Below are positions 8,929-18,714 of a stretch of DNA of 64,000 nucleotides, piece by piece. Within the stretch, counting starts at the first letter, position 1; every line of letters begins with the position of its first letter. The position numbers and the translations under genes were made by a program. This DNA is from an uncultured Kiloniellales bacterium (GTDB taxonomy: Bacteria > Pseudomonadota > Alphaproteobacteria > Kiloniellales > JAKSDN01): contig CAMYKD010000004.1 of the NCBI GenBank assembly GCA_947258885.1, forward strand, positions 1 through 64,000, written 5' to 3'. The notes below the pieces were generated by a model. It was not told the DNA's origin, searched no databases, and worked only from the letters and a program-made list of their open reading frames with translations.

Positions 8929-9345
8929 ATGACAGAACAGACAAAACCTGGCGAGATTCTATCTCTAACGACCAGTATCGTGGCGGCACATGTGTCAAAC
9001 CACTCGGTCCCGGTCACCGATCTTCCGCAACTCATTCGGGACGTCTATCAGACGTTGTCGACCGTCGAGGGTGGCGGCGACCGGGAGGCCGAGCGCCCGA
9101 CGCCGGCGGTTCCGGTGAAGAAATCGGTGACGCCGGATCACATTGTGTGTCTCGAGGACGGGAAAAAGCTGAAAATGCTGAAGCGCCACCTCAAGACGGC
9201 CTACAACATGACGCCGGAGGAGTACCGCGAGCGCTGGGGGTTGGCGCCGGATTACCCGATGGTGGCGCCGAACTATGCGAAGCAACGTTCGAAGCTCGCA
9301 AAGCAGATTGGCCTTGGCACACGGGCCCGGCGAAAGCGCGCCTGA
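8929..9345 (+). CDS. mucR: MucR/Ros-family zinc-finger transcriptional regulator
   Basis: The 138-residue protein has the N-terminal oligomerisation segment and the C-terminal prokaryotic zinc-finger region: VCLEDGKKLKMLKRHLKTAY then NMTPEEYRERWGLAPDYPMVAPNYA, the MucR hallmark. MucR proteins silence AT-rich promoters and control exopolysaccharide, motility and host-interaction genes in alphaproteobacteria. It sits between rimI and fur with its own AT-rich promoter. The family call is firm, but the target genes here are unknown. Confidence 0.93.
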   Translation: MTEQTKPGEILSLTTSIVAAHVSNHSVPVTDLPQLIRDVYQTLSTVEGGGDREAERPTPAVPVKKSVTPDHIVCLEDGKKLKMLKRHLKTAYNMTPEEYRERWGLAPDYPMVAPNYAKQRSKLAKQIGLGTRARRKRA

Positions 9346-9429
9346 CCCCTCGCAGCCGGAAAACCGGTGCCGGGCGGCGCACGCTCGGCTATGCTCGCAA
9401 GATTGGGCATATCTCTTTGCGACGGAGCG

Positions 9430-9891
9430 ATGACTTCGCGGATCGAACAACTCTGTGCCGAGAAGGGCCTCAAGATGACCGAACAGCGTCGGGTCATCGC
9501 GCGGGTTCTGTCGGAGGCCACCGACCATCCGGACGTGGAGCTGCTTTATCGGCGGGCGGCCGAGGTCGACTCGCGGATTTCTATCGCCACGGTCTATCGC
9601 ACAGTGAAGCTCTTCGAGGAGGCGAGCATTCTCGAGCGGCATGATTTCGGCGATGGGCGTGCACGCTATGAAAAAGCCTCCGAAGGCCACCACGACCACC
9701 TGATCGATGTGAATTCGGGCGAAGTCATCGAGTTTCGCAACGACGAAATCGAGAGTCTGCAGCACTTGGTGGCGAAGAAGCTCGGCTACCGGTTGGTCGG
9801 CCACCGTCTGGAGCTGTACGGCACAAAGATCGACCCGGAAACACCTGGGCGCGAATCCAGGCAAGACCGCCCCGGCAAACGAAAGGGATGA
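9430..9891 (+). CDS. fur: Fur-family iron-responsive repressor
   Basis: The 153-residue protein has the Fur winged helix (KMTEQRRVIARVL, then ISIATVYRTVKLFEEA) and the metal-binding stretch EGHHDHLIDVNSGEVIEF. The C-terminal CxxC pairs of E. coli Fur are absent, as in many alphaproteobacterial Fur/Mur proteins. It could respond to iron or, as Mur does in rhizobia, to manganese. I chose the ATG at 9430 because the track start (9367) adds 21 residues before the conserved helix. It lies just upstream of miaB. Confidence 0.88.
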   Translation: MTSRIEQLCAEKGLKMTEQRRVIARVLSEATDHPDVELLYRRAAEVDSRISIATVYRTVKLFEEASILERHDFGDGRARYEKASEGHHDHLIDVNSGEVIEFRNDEIESLQHLVAKKLGYRLVGHRLELYGTKIDPETPGRESRQDRPGKRKG

Positions 9892-10110
9892 CGGAATTTG
9901 CGTCCTCGTGCGGAGCACTCGAGAACTCAGCGCCGATCGTGGAGAGGCAGCGGGCAGGCAGAGCAGTCGAATGGGCTTGATCGAGGCTGCGGGCGGTCAA
10001 CCGGTCGAAGTCCGGGCCGAATGCCAGGATGTTGGACATGGCGCTGAAGCGACAGTGCAGATTCGGGACGAATTGGGACCGCCCGGCCACGGCCTGCCGC
10101 CACCGGTCCG

Positions 10111-11544
10111 GTGGTTTGTGAATCGGCTTTGACCAAGAAACTCTTCATCAAGACGTACGGCTGCCAGATGAACGTCTACGACTCCGCACGCATGGCGGAC
10201 GTCTTGGCGCCGCTCGGTTACAAGATCTCGGCCACGCCGCGGGACGCGGATCTGGTCATCCTGAATACCTGCCATATCCGCGAAAAGGCAGCGGAGAAGG
10301 TGTTCTCTGAACTGGGCCGTCTGAAGGGCTTCAAGGGCGAGAAGGAATCCGGCGGCGGCCGCATGCTCATCGCGGTCGCCGGCTGTGTGGGCCAAGCCGA
10401 AGGGGACGAGGTCCTGCGCCGTGCGCCGCAGGTCGACATCGTTCTCGGCCCGCAGACCTACCATCGCTTGCCCGAAATCGTGGCCCGGGCGCTTGGGGCT
10501 GTGCCCGGTTCGGGAATTCTTGAGACCGACTTTCCGATCGAATCAAAGTTCGACCACCTGCCCGAGGAAGCGGTCTCTCAGGGACCGGCCGCCTTTCTTT
10601 CGGTGCAGGAGGGCTGTGACAAGTTCTGCACGTTCTGTGTCGTGCCCTACACGCGCGGCACCGAATTCTCGCGCCCTGTGGGCGAGGTCGTGGCAGAGGC
10701 CGAACGCCTGGTAGCTGCGGGCGCGGTGGAGATCACGCTGCTCGGTCAGAACGTAAACGCCTACCATGGCTCGGCGCCCGACGGCCGCGGCAGCTATGGT
10801 CTCGGTCGGTTGATCCGACGTCTGGCCGAGGTCGATGGCCTCGAACGCCTGCGCTACACCACGTCGCACCCGCGCGATATGGATGACGAGCTGGTCGCTG
10901 CCCACGGTGACGTGGACAAGCTCATGCCTTACCTGCACCTGCCGATCCAGTCGGGATCGGACCGGATCCTGGAGGCCATGAACAGGCGCCATGCGGCCGA
11001 CGACTATCGCCGCGTCGTCGAACGGCTGCGCGCGGCCCGTCCGGACCTGGCGTTGTCGTCGGACTTCATCGTCGGGTTTCCAGGCGAGACAGACCGGGAT
11101 TTTGCCGAGACCCTGCGCGTTGTCACCGAGATCGGCTTCTCCCAGGCCTATTCGTTCAAGTACTCGCCGCGCCCGGGCACGCCGGCCGCGTCGGCCGAAG
11201 GGCAGGTGACGGACGCCGTGAAGAACGAACGCTTGGCCATGCTTCAAATCCTGTTGAACGAACAACAGGCCGCATTTAATCGGGCGAGCGAAGGGCACAC
11301 CATGGCGGTTCTTCTCGAGCGATCGGGACGCCGCGCCGGGCAACTCGTCGGGCGCAGCCCATACATGCAGGCGGTTCACCTCGCCGCGCCACCGAGACTG
11401 CTGGGCCGAATCGTGGAGGTGCGCATCGATGCCGGGCACCCGAACAGCCTGGCCGGCTGCCTGGTTGGCGACCGGTCCGGCGGACCCACGACCCGCCGCC
11501 CCGCCGCGGAGCCAGGCGACGGCCTTTGGGAAGCCACGATATGA
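10111..11544 (+). CDS. miaB: tRNA 2-methylthio-N6-isopentenyladenosine-37 synthase MiaB
   Basis: This radical-SAM methylthiotransferase of up to 477 residues thiomethylates i6A37 in tRNAs. The N-terminal MTTase domain has [19 protein letters not shown]. The radical-SAM cluster motif is [15 protein letters not shown] (CxxxCxxC), and a TRAM domain follows at the end. The start is GTG 10111 or TTG 10129; the latter gives [10 protein letters not shown] directly and may be the true one. The stop overlaps the phoH start (ATGA), opening a phoH-ybeY-corC-lnt run. Confidence 0.95.
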   Translation: MVCESALTKKLFIKTYGCQMNVYDSARMADVLAPLGYKISATPRDADLVILNTCHIREKAAEKVFSELGRLKGFKGEKESGGGRMLIAVAGCVGQAEGDEVLRRAPQVDIVLGPQTYHRLPEIVARALGAVPGSGILETDFPIESKFDHLPEEAVSQGPAAFLSVQEGCDKFCTFCVVPYTRGTEFSRPVGEVVAEAERLVAAGAVEITLLGQNVNAYHGSAPDGRGSYGLGRLIRRLAEVDGLERLRYTTSHPRDMDDELVAAHGDVDKLMPYLHLPIQSGSDRILEAMNRRHAADDYRRVVERLRAARPDLALSSDFIVGFPGETDRDFAETLRVVTEIGFSQAYSFKYSPRPGTPAASAEGQVTDAVKNERLAMLQILLNEQQAAFNRASEGHTMAVLLERSGRRAGQLVGRSPYMQAVHLAAPPRLLGRIVEVRIDAGHPNSLAGCLVGDRSGGPTTRRPAAEPGDGLWEATI

Positions 11545-12575
11545 CAGCCGCGCCGCCGCCTCCGGACACCGCGCAGCCCGAGGTTCTCAAGTTCGACGAC
11601 AACAGCTTGCTGCCCTTGCTTTATGGCGAGCACGACCAGAATCTCGCACGTATCGAAAGCCAGTTGGGCGTGTCCGTGGCGTCACGCGGCAACCGACTGG
11701 CCGTCTCGGGGCCTGCCGACGCGGTCAAGAGCGCCAATATCGCGCTCGAAGCGCTATACGCGCGGTTGAAGAAGGGCCTGCAGGTGGGCGACGCCGAAGT
11801 GGACGCGGCGGTGCGCATGGCGCAGAGCGCACCCGACCCGGCGGCCGGCGCGACCGCGGCCAAGGCGATCCACGCCGATCACCTGGCGATCCGCACCCGC
11901 AAGCGGCATGTCTCGCCGCGCTCGCCGGGCCAGGCGGCCTACATCGATGCGCTCGCCACCCACGAGTTGGTCTTCGGATTGGGCCCGGCAGGGACCGGGA
12001 AGACCTATCTGGCAGTGGCCATGGCGGTTTCGCTCTTGATGGGCGGAAAGGTCGAGCGGATAATTGTTTCCAGGCCAGCGGTCGAAGCCGGAGAGCGCCT
12101 CGGCTTTCTGCCCGGAGATCTGCGCGAGAAGGTCGACCCGTATTTGCGGCCGCTCTACGACGCGCTTTTCGAGATGCTGCCCGCCGAGCAGGTCATGAGC
12201 CGATTGGCCAACGGGGAGATCGAGGTCGCGCCACTGGCCTTTATGCGCGGGCGCACGCTCAGCAACGCGTTTGTCATTCTCGACGAGGCGCAGAACACGA
12301 CGCCGGTGCAGATGAAGATGTTCTTAACCCGTTTCGGCGAAAACAGCCGGATGGCCGTGACCGGCGACCCCTCCCAGATCGATCTGCCCAAGGGGCAACC
12401 ATCGGGGCTGCGCGACGCGGTCGCGCTCTTGACCGGTATGAACGGCGTTGCTTTCATCGAGTTCACCGATGCCGATGTGGTCCGTCACTCCCTAGTGACC
12501 CGCATCGTGCGTGCCTACGAGGCGCGGGATGCGGCGGAGGGCCCGGGCGAAGCCGAAAGATTGGACGGCAAATGA
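11541..12575 (+). CDS. phoH: PhoH-family ATPase (PhoH/YbeZ)
   Basis: The 344-residue protein has the Walker [17 protein letters not shown] and Walker B VILDEAQN motifs of PhoH/YbeZ, with an N-terminal region typical of the family. YbeZ is an ATPase that works with the endonuclease YbeY in rRNA processing and ribosome quality control. The ATG at 11541 overlaps the miaB stop, so I prefer it to the track start at 11526. ybeY follows 45 bases later. Confidence 0.93.
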   Translation: MTAAPPPPDTAQPEVLKFDDNSLLPLLYGEHDQNLARIESQLGVSVASRGNRLAVSGPADAVKSANIALEALYARLKKGLQVGDAEVDAAVRMAQSAPDPAAGATAAKAIHADHLAIRTRKRHVSPRSPGQAAYIDALATHELVFGLGPAGTGKTYLAVAMAVSLLMGGKVERIIVSRPAVEAGERLGFLPGDLREKVDPYLRPLYDALFEMLPAEQVMSRLANGEIEVAPLAFMRGRTLSNAFVILDEAQNTTPVQMKMFLTRFGENSRMAVTGDPSQIDLPKGQPSGLRDAVALLTGMNGVAFIEFTDADVVRHSLVTRIVRAYEARDAAEGPGEAERLDGK

Positions 12576-12620
12576 ACGGGCCCGCCAAGGGGCAGTGGCA
12601 CTCCGTTTTCATGCACTGAG

Positions 12621-13208
12621 ATGAGCGAAGAACCTCCAAGTCCCGGCATAGAAATTGCCATTGTGGCCCAGGATCCGACTTGGCGCGAGATATTGGAAGA
12701 GCCCGAGGAGGTGGCCGGTCGGGCTGCCCGGGCTGCGTTGCGGCATCGAGGTGTGGCGGATTTCGCCCTCGCGAGCCGGAAATCACGGCAAAGCGGGGGC
12801 GGGCTCGGGCCGGTAGAGCTTGCGGTTGTGCTGGCCGACGATCGGCTGGTTCGAAGCCTAAACCGTGAATACCGGGGGCGGGACACAGCGACCAACGTCT
12901 TGTCTTTTGCCGGCCTGGACGGGCCGGGCGAGCCCGCGGCGCCATACCTGCTCGGAGACGTCGTGTTGGCGCGCGAGACCGTGGTTCGCGAAGCGTGCGA
13001 GCAGGGCAAGGCCCCCGCCGACCATCTTGCGCATCTGGTGGTGCATGGGGTGCTTCATCTCCTCGGCTACGATCACCAGACCACCGCGCAGGCCGAGACG
13101 ATGGAAGACCTGGAGCGTGCGGTATTGGCCGGGCTGGGAGTCGCCGACCCCTATCTGAACCCCGAGCCGGCAGGCCCTTCGAGCCCGTCCCGCGAGGCCT
13201 TGCCATGA
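12621..13208 (+). CDS. ybeY: Endoribonuclease YbeY
   Basis: The 195-residue protein carries the UPF0054 signature HLVVHGVLHLLGYDH (H-x3-H-x5-H zinc site) near residue 140 and RDTATNVLSFAG upstream. YbeY is a metal-dependent RNase that matures the 16S rRNA 3' end and degrades defective 70S ribosomes. It is somewhat longer than the usual 150-170 residues, with extra length at the N-terminus and a Pro/Ser-rich tail. The stop overlaps the start of the next gene (ATGA). Confidence 0.94.
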   Translation: MSEEPPSPGIEIAIVAQDPTWREILEEPEEVAGRAARAALRHRGVADFALASRKSRQSGGGLGPVELAVVLADDRLVRSLNREYRGRDTATNVLSFAGLDGPGEPAAPYLLGDVVLARETVVREACEQGKAPADHLAHLVVHGVLHLLGYDHQTTAQAETMEDLERAVLAGLGVADPYLNPEPAGPSSPSREALP

Positions 13209-14146
13209 CCGATCTTTCCGGCAGCAGGACCACGCGGAGCAGTGGACAGGGCGCCGAGACCGGCAGGCTGAGTCGCATCTGGCATTGGCTGCGCGGCCTG
13301 TTGCGCGGCAGGAACGGCGATTCGGTTCTGCGCGATACGATCGAGGAAATCATAGAGGAGATCGAGGAGACCGAGAGCGAAGAGGCGAGCGCGACGCCGA
13401 TCTCCGACGACGAGAGAATCATGCTCGCCAACCTTCTCAAACAGCGTCACCGAACGACTTACGACGTCATGGTGCCGCGGGCCGATATTGTCGCCGTTGA
13501 GGTCGGCACCAGCCTGCAAAAGCTGTTGAAGGTGATGGGTAAGGTCGGGCACTCGCGTCTACCGGTTTATCGAGGCACGCTGGACGATGTCGTCGGCCTG
13601 GTCCACATCAAGGATGTCCTGCCCCGTACCGCAAAGTCCGAGCGCTTCAACCTCGAATCCATCACCCGCCGGGTGTTGTTTGCCGCGCCCTCCATGCGCG
13701 TGCTCGATCTCCTGCTTGAAATGCGCGAATCGCGCGTCCACATGGCTCTCGTGGTTGACGAGTTCGGCGGCATAGACGGGCTGATCACGATCGAGGACCT
13801 GGTCGAGGAGATCGTCGGCGAAATCGAGGACGAGCACGACGTGGACGAAGGGCCCAAGCTGACCGCGCGGGCCGATGGGTCGCTGGTAGCCGACGGGCGG
13901 ACGACGGTCGAGGAGTTTGAGGAGCGGGTCGGCCCGGTCCTCTCCGACGAAGAGCGCGACGAGGACATCGACACGCTGGGAGGCCTGGTGGCCGCATTGG
14001 CGGGACGCGTGCCGACGCGCGGAGAGTTGTTGGTCCATTCGCCGTCGGGAATATCCTTCGAGGTGATTCAAGCCGACCCAAGGCGGGTCAAGCGCTTGCG
14101 GGTCCGCAACCTGCCACCGCAAGCAGGGATCGCGCCAGGTGGGTGA
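13205..14146 (+). CDS. CorC/HlyC-family CBS-domain protein
   Basis: The 313-residue protein has paired CBS domains (HRTTYDVMVPRADIVAVEV ... LPVYRGTLDDVVGLVHIKDVL ... LVVDEFGGIDGLITIEDLVEEIVG) followed by a CorC_HlyC transporter-associated domain. It is related to CorC/YbeX, linked to Mg/Co efflux or ribosome-related functions. There is no obvious transmembrane DUF21 domain, so it is a soluble type. The ATG at 13205 overlaps the ybeY stop; the track start at 12995 lies inside ybeY and is rejected. Confidence 0.92.
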   Translation: MTDLSGSRTTRSSGQGAETGRLSRIWHWLRGLLRGRNGDSVLRDTIEEIIEEIEETESEEASATPISDDERIMLANLLKQRHRTTYDVMVPRADIVAVEVGTSLQKLLKVMGKVGHSRLPVYRGTLDDVVGLVHIKDVLPRTAKSERFNLESITRRVLFAAPSMRVLDLLLEMRESRVHMALVVDEFGGIDGLITIEDLVEEIVGEIEDEHDVDEGPKLTARADGSLVADGRTTVEEFEERVGPVLSDEERDEDIDTLGGLVAALAGRVPTRGELLVHSPSGISFEVIQADPRRVKRLRVRNLPPQAGIAPGG

Positions 14147-14193
14147 ACGGACGCGCACGCAGGTTCCGGCTGAATCGATGAACATGGGCGGCG

Positions 14194-15789
14194 ATGACTG
14201 ACTCTCCTGTAATGGCGGCGTCCACCCAACATTTCTTCGCCCGCGCCTCCGGGATGCTTGCTCGGCTCACCGGCTGGCGGCGCTATCTTGCGGCTGGGAT
14301 GCTCGGTGCGGTGGCCAGCGCGGCCCTACCGCCGGCCCATCTCGTGCCCGTGCTTTGGCCCGCGTTTGTTGGCCTGCTATGGCTGCTCGACGGCACCGAA
14401 CGGCCGCACGGAGCGTTCTTGATCGGCTGGGCGTTCGGGACCGGGCACTTCCTCGCAGGACTTTATTGGGTCGGGATAGCCTTCCTGGTGGACGCCGAGC
14501 AGTTCGCCGCGCTGATTCCCTTGGCCGTGGGAGCGCTTGCCGCTGGGGTGGGCCTGTTCCCGGGCTTCGCCGCCCTGGCGGTTTGGGCCAGCCGTTGCCG
14601 CGGCCTGGGCCGGGTGCTGCTCTTGGCGGCGGCTTGGCTCGCCACGGAATGGGTGCGATCCTGGCTCTTCACCGGCTTTCCATGGAACCTGATCGGCAGT
14701 GTCTGGGTGTTCTCCGACGCCATGCTTCAACTCGGGGCGCTCACCGGCGTCTGGGGCCTCTCGCTGGTCACGGTGCTGGCCTCGGCGGCGCCTTCGACCT
14801 TGGGCGACGCCGCCGCGCGCCCGTTGAAGCGGTGGGTGCCGACCTGTGTCAGCCTGTTGGCCCTGGCGCTGGTGTGGTCCGGGGGCGCGTTGCGTTTGGC
14901 CGCGGCACCCGTTCCCGGCAGCAACACGGTGCCCGGTGTCATGTTGCGGCTGGTACAGCCCGGCATCGATCAGTCGAGCAAGTGGAAGGCCCAGCTGCGC
15001 AGCCAAAACATAGCTGACCAAATGACCATGAGCGCCCGTAAGACCACGGACGACATCACCCATATCGTCTGGTCGGAAACGGCGATCACGTATAGCTTGG
15101 CGGGCGACCCGGACCTGAGGCGCGTGCTCGCCCAGATCGTGCCGCGCGGCGGTCTGTTGCTGTCGGGTGCGGTGCGCCGTTCGGCGAGCGCCGGCCGGTT
15201 GCGCCTGTGGAACTCGTTGCACGCTCTCGACTCCTCGGGCGAGATCCGCGGCACCTACGACAAGTTCCACTTGGTTCCGTTCGGCGAGTACATACCGTAC
15301 AGATCGTTGTTCGGGTTCGCCAAGCTGACCCAGGGCCGCATCGATTTCAGTCCCGGACCGGGTCCGCGGACGCTCGAGTTGCCGGGCTTGCCGCCGGTCG
15401 GCCCGCTGATCTGCTATGAGGTGATCTTTCCCGGGCAGGTAACCGAGCCCGGCAGACGGCCGGCCTGGCTGCTCAACGTGACCAACGATGCCTGGTTCGG
15501 CACCAGTTCGGGCCCCTATCAGCACTTTGCGAGCGTCCGGTTGCGCGCCGTCGAGGAGGGTCTGCCCGCCGTGCGGGTCGCCAATACGGGGATCTCGGCG
15601 GTTGTCGACAGCTATGGACGCGTGCTCCATCGCCTTGGGCTCAACCGTGTTGGCGTGATCGATTCGCCCCTGCCCCGCCCGACCGGCGCTAGGACGCTTT
15701 ATTCGCGGGTCGGCAATTGGATGGTTCTAATTCTCATTGCGATTTTCACGGTACCGGCCTTTGTATTGCGATTATTTTACAATTCCTGA
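14194..15789 (+). CDS. lnt: Apolipoprotein N-acyltransferase
   Basis: The 531-residue inner-membrane enzyme has ~6 N-terminal transmembrane helices and a periplasmic nitrilase-like domain. The catalytic residues are visible as the Glu in VWSETAITY, the Lys in YDKFHLVPFGEYIPY and the Cys in LICYEVIFP. It adds the third acyl chain to lipoproteins. It is the last gene of the ybeY-corC-lnt run. Confidence 0.96.
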   Translation: MTDSPVMAASTQHFFARASGMLARLTGWRRYLAAGMLGAVASAALPPAHLVPVLWPAFVGLLWLLDGTERPHGAFLIGWAFGTGHFLAGLYWVGIAFLVDAEQFAALIPLAVGALAAGVGLFPGFAALAVWASRCRGLGRVLLLAAAWLATEWVRSWLFTGFPWNLIGSVWVFSDAMLQLGALTGVWGLSLVTVLASAAPSTLGDAAARPLKRWVPTCVSLLALALVWSGGALRLAAAPVPGSNTVPGVMLRLVQPGIDQSSKWKAQLRSQNIADQMTMSARKTTDDITHIVWSETAITYSLAGDPDLRRVLAQIVPRGGLLLSGAVRRSASAGRLRLWNSLHALDSSGEIRGTYDKFHLVPFGEYIPYRSLFGFAKLTQGRIDFSPGPGPRTLELPGLPPVGPLICYEVIFPGQVTEPGRRPAWLLNVTNDAWFGTSSGPYQHFASVRLRAVEEGLPAVRVANTGISAVVDSYGRVLHRLGLNRVGVIDSPLPRPTGARTLYSRVGNWMVLILIAIFTVPAFVLRLFYNS

Positions 15790-15831
15790 CAATATTTCTT
15801 GGCGGATTTGGGCTCGCAACGCTTTACGCTA

Positions 15832-15861
15832 TTGACCGGAATACCATGGTATGCCTAGAAC
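15832..15861 (+). promoter_or_regulatory. Predicted promoter with an internal palindrome (operator) before the XRE gene
   Basis: TTGACC (15832-15837) and TAGAAC (15856-15861) are 18 bases apart. The spacer contains the perfect 12-base palindrome ATACCATGGTAT (15841-15852), placed where a repressor would block RNA polymerase. The downstream gene encodes a helix-turn-helix regulator, so autoregulation is likely but untested. Confidence 0.5.
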
Positions 15862-15903
15862 CAAGCGATCTGTTCCAGGATTGTAGCCAAGGAGCCTATC
15901 CAG

Positions 15904-16356
15904 ATGGTGAGAGGGGGGGAGAACGGTGTGGGCCGCGGAACCGGCGTGCCAAACCCAGTCGATGTGCATGTCGGCCGGCGGTTGCGTCTGCGCCGTACAC
16001 TATTGGGCCTGAGTCAGGAGAAGCTGGGAGCGGCGATCGGCCTGACTTTTCAACAGGTCCAGAAATACGAGCGCGGCTCCAACCGAATAGGGGCCAGCCG
16101 TTTGTTCGATCTTTCGCGGGTGCTCGATGTGCCCGTGGGGTTCTTTTTCGATGACATGTCGGAAGAGGTTGCGGCTCGATCGCCCGGGCAGTCGCGCGGC
16201 CGGATGGGGCCGGTGGATGTCGAGCCGAGTCCCATGGCCAAGCGCGAGACGCTGGAGCTGGTGCGAGCCTATTACAAGATCCATAATCCGGCCGTGCGCA
16301 AGCGCCTGTTCGAGATGGTCAAGGCCCTCGCAGCGGGCGAAGCCGGCAAAGAGTAG
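15904..16356 (+). CDS. XRE-family helix-turn-helix regulator
   Basis: This 150-residue protein has a Cro/C1-type HTH at residues ~25-80 (VGRRLRLRRTLLGLSQEKLG, then FQQVQKYERGSNRIGASRLF) with VPVGFFFDDM after it, as in SinR/PraR-like alphaproteobacterial regulators. The C-terminal part (KRETLELVRAYYKI ... RLFEMVKALA) is helical and presumably dimerises. It is placed between lnt and metK, a position I recall for this family in other alphaproteobacteria. Targets are unknown. Confidence 0.88.
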   Translation: MVRGGENGVGRGTGVPNPVDVHVGRRLRLRRTLLGLSQEKLGAAIGLTFQQVQKYERGSNRIGASRLFDLSRVLDVPVGFFFDDMSEEVAARSPGQSRGRMGPVDVEPSPMAKRETLELVRAYYKIHNPAVRKRLFEMVKALAAGEAGKE

Positions 16357-16440
16357 AGGCGCCCGCCGGGCTGGCCGCCTCCGAGGTCGCCGGCCTGTAG
16401 CAGGGTTCCTATCGATCCGGGTCGCCGCCAGCGAATGTGC

Positions 16441-16470
16441 TTGACGGGAATTTTCCCAAGACGGCAACAT
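16441..16470 (+). promoter_or_regulatory. Possible metK promoter region with palindrome
   Basis: TTGACG at 16441-16446 is followed 18 bases later by a weak CAACAT. Between them is GGGAATTTTCCC (16446-16457), an inverted repeat of GGGAA. The -10 is poor, so this is a low-confidence promoter/operator candidate in the 253-base gap before metK. I could not recognise a SAM riboswitch there. Confidence 0.25.
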
Positions 16471-16609
16471 GCCGTGCGGCTGGAACGTACTCGGTCGCCG
16501 ACACTTATGACCCCGGGGCGGACGAACAACGGCGCGGGGCTGTCTCGAGAATGGGCGCCCTGTTCCGGGGCGGCCGAACTGCGGCAGCGCGATGGAGTAG
16601 GGCGTGCGT

Positions 16610-17776
16610 ATGGGGAAGTTTCTGTTTACCAGCGAATCTGTCGCAGAAGGTCATCCGGATAAGGTTTGCGACCGGATCTCGGATGCCATTGTCGATAGCT
16701 ATCTTACCCAAGACCCACACGCTCGCGTGGCGGTGGAAACTATGGCCACGACGAACCGCATCGTCCTGGGGGGCGAGGTGCGCGGGCCGGCCGCGGTGAC
16801 CGCGGAGCTCATCGAAGAGGTGGCCCGCCACGCCGTGAAGGATATCGGTTACGAGCAGGTCGGTTTTCACTGGCGCAATGCCCTCGTCGAGAACCACATT
16901 CACGAACAGTCCACCGATATCGCCTTGGGAGTGGACGCGTCCGGCAATAAGGATGAGGGTGCGGGCGATCAGGGGATCATGTTCGGCTACGCGTGCCGCG
17001 AGACCGAACAGTTGATGCCGGCGCCGATCCACCTGTCACACAGCATCCTGCGATCGCTCGCTGAGGCGCGCCACTCGGGCGCTGAACCGGGACTCGGACC
17101 CGATGCCAAGAGCCAAGTCACGCTTGAGTATCTGGACGGCAAGCCGATACGGGCCAGTTCGATCGTGGTGTCGACCCAGCACAGCGATACGCTCGATCAG
17201 GCAGAGGTTCGCGAGATCGTTCGCCCCCACGTGATCAACGTGTTGCCCGAGGGGTGGATGTGCCCGGAGGAGGAGTTCTACGTGAATCCGACCGGGCGAT
17301 TCGTGATCGGCGGGCCGGACGGCGATTGCGGCCTGACCGGGCGCAAGATCATAGTCGACACCTATGGGGGTGCGGCGCCCCACGGCGGCGGTGCCTTTTC
17401 CGGAAAGGATCCCACCAAGGTCGACCGCTCGGCCGCTTACGCGGCGCGTTATCTGGCCAAGAATGTGGTCGCGGCGGATTTGGCGGAGCGCTGTACCATC
17501 CAGCTGTCCTATGCGATCGGCGTTTCCAGGCCCCTTTCGGTCTATGTCAACACCCACCGGACCGGTCAGGTCGATGAAGACAGGTTGTCCGCCACGCTTC
17601 AGGAGATGGTGGACCTCTCGCCGCGCGGTATCCGCGAGTGCTTGACCCTCAGCCGGCCGGTATACGCGCGCACTGCGGCTTATGGGCATTTCGGCCGGGC
17701 GCCGGATCCCGACGGCGGCTTTTCCTGGGAGGCCCTGGACTTGGTCGAGGATCTGAGGTCCGCCTTCGGCGCGTAG
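16610..17776 (+). CDS. metK: S-adenosylmethionine synthetase
   Basis: The 388-residue enzyme makes SAM from methionine and ATP. Signature sequences are [18 protein letters not shown] at the start, [12 protein letters not shown] near residue 120 and [19 protein letters not shown] near residue 260. The ATG at 16610 begins [11 protein letters not shown]; the track start is a GTG two codons upstream. It is followed 14 bases later by trmB, a SAM-dependent methyltransferase, so the two are likely co-transcribed. Confidence 0.97.
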   Translation: MGKFLFTSESVAEGHPDKVCDRISDAIVDSYLTQDPHARVAVETMATTNRIVLGGEVRGPAAVTAELIEEVARHAVKDIGYEQVGFHWRNALVENHIHEQSTDIALGVDASGNKDEGAGDQGIMFGYACRETEQLMPAPIHLSHSILRSLAEARHSGAEPGLGPDAKSQVTLEYLDGKPIRASSIVVSTQHSDTLDQAEVREIVRPHVINVLPEGWMCPEEEFYVNPTGRFVIGGPDGDCGLTGRKIIVDTYGGAAPHGGGAFSGKDPTKVDRSAAYAARYLAKNVVAADLAERCTIQLSYAIGVSRPLSVYVNTHRTGQVDEDRLSATLQEMVDLSPRGIRECLTLSRPVYARTAAYGHFGRAPDPDGGFSWEALDLVEDLRSAFGA

Positions 17777-17790
17777 AGGTCGCCGGTGTC

Positions 17791-18534
17791 ATGACCGGCG
17801 GGCGTGGCGGGTCCGGCGCGTCGTCAGGGCGATCGGGATCTCCGCGGCGCAATAGCCACGGCCGCCGTCGTGGCCGCCCTCTGCGCCGGGGGATGAAGAC
17901 CTTACTGGAGACTCTGCTGCCCCGCTTGCAGGTCACGCTACCGGCCTCCGGCGGGCCGCTCGACCCGGCGGAGCTCTTCGGCGGCATACGGGGCCAGGTC
18001 TGGCTCGAGATCGGCTTTGGGGCCGGCGAACACCTGGCTTGGCAGGCCGCCCAACATCCGGAGGTCGCGATTCTCGGTGCCGAGGTCTTCGTCAACGGGA
18101 TCGCTGCACTGCTCAGGCGGATTGATGCGCTGCAATTGGCCAATGTTCGCGTTTTTCAGGGTGACGGGCGGGACCTACTCGATGTCCTGCCCGAGAATTC
18201 ACTGTCCCGGGTCTTCATTCTCTTTCCCGACCCCTGGCCCAAGCAGCGCCACCACAAGCGCCGCATCGTTCAGGCCGCGTTGCTGGACCGCTTGGCGAGC
18301 GTCATGAAGGACGGCGCGGAATTACGCATGGCGACGGACCACGCAGACTATCTGCGTTGGATGCTCGAGGTGGCGACAGTGCACCCGGCGTTCCGGTGGC
18401 TGGCCTCTGGGCCGGGGGATTGGCGCGAGCGACCCGCGGACTGGGCGGCCTCTCGCTACGAATTGAAGGCACTTGGCGAAGGCTTGGCGCCTACCTATCT
18501 AAGGTTTGTCCGCCGGCGGCGTGGCGCGGCCTAG
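17791..18534 (+). CDS. trmB: tRNA (guanine-N7)-methyltransferase
   Basis: The 247-residue protein has the SAM-binding motif LEIGFGAGEHLAWQA and the TrmB signature FPDPWPKQRHHKRRI, plus EGLAPTYLRF at the end. It methylates G46 of tRNAs. The first ~35 residues are a basic, Ser/Arg-rich extension (SGRSGSPRRNSHGRRRGR) that may help tRNA binding. The start is the ATG at 17791, 14 bases after metK; the longer track start lies inside metK. Confidence 0.94.
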   Translation: MTGGRGGSGASSGRSGSPRRNSHGRRRGRPLRRGMKTLLETLLPRLQVTLPASGGPLDPAELFGGIRGQVWLEIGFGAGEHLAWQAAQHPEVAILGAEVFVNGIAALLRRIDALQLANVRVFQGDGRDLLDVLPENSLSRVFILFPDPWPKQRHHKRRIVQAALLDRLASVMKDGAELRMATDHADYLRWMLEVATVHPAFRWLASGPGDWRERPADWAASRYELKALGEGLAPTYLRFVRRRRGAA

Positions 18535-18570
18535 CACCTTGGGGCCGAGCGGCGCCCGGAGAGAAAATCC

Positions 18571-18599
18571 TTGCGGGACGGCAAGGTTAAGCGTAGATT
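18571..18599 (+). promoter_or_regulatory. Predicted promoter of the rimP-nusA-infB operon
   Basis: TTGCGG (18571-18576) and TAGATT (18594-18599) have the ideal 17-base spacing. Transcription would start near 18606, giving a leader of about 110 bases before the rimP GTG. That leader contains the intrinsic terminator at 18663-18687. Confidence 0.55.
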
Positions 18600-18662
18600 G
18601 CCGCCGACCATAAGGGTTGGCGTGGCGATCGACGATGATGCCATGTCGGGCTCTCACGAACG

Positions 18663-18687
18663 GTGGGCCAGCGGCCCACTTTTTTTT
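18663..18687 (+). terminator. Intrinsic terminator inside the rimP leader (attenuator candidate)
   Basis: GTGGGCC and GGCCCAC form a perfect 7-bp stem around an AGC loop, followed directly by eight T residues. It lies after the predicted operon promoter and 27 bases before the rimP start, so it would terminate transcripts before the first gene unless read through. This is the layout of a transcription attenuator. It could alternatively stop readthrough from trmB. Confidence 0.75.
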
Positions 18688-18714
18688 ACGCTACACTGGG
18701 GAGGGAGACGTCGC

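Noticed and set aside
16357-16609. SAM or SAM/SAH riboswitch before metK
   Set aside because: I could not match conserved elements of SAM-II or SAM/SAH classes. A covariance-model search would settle it.
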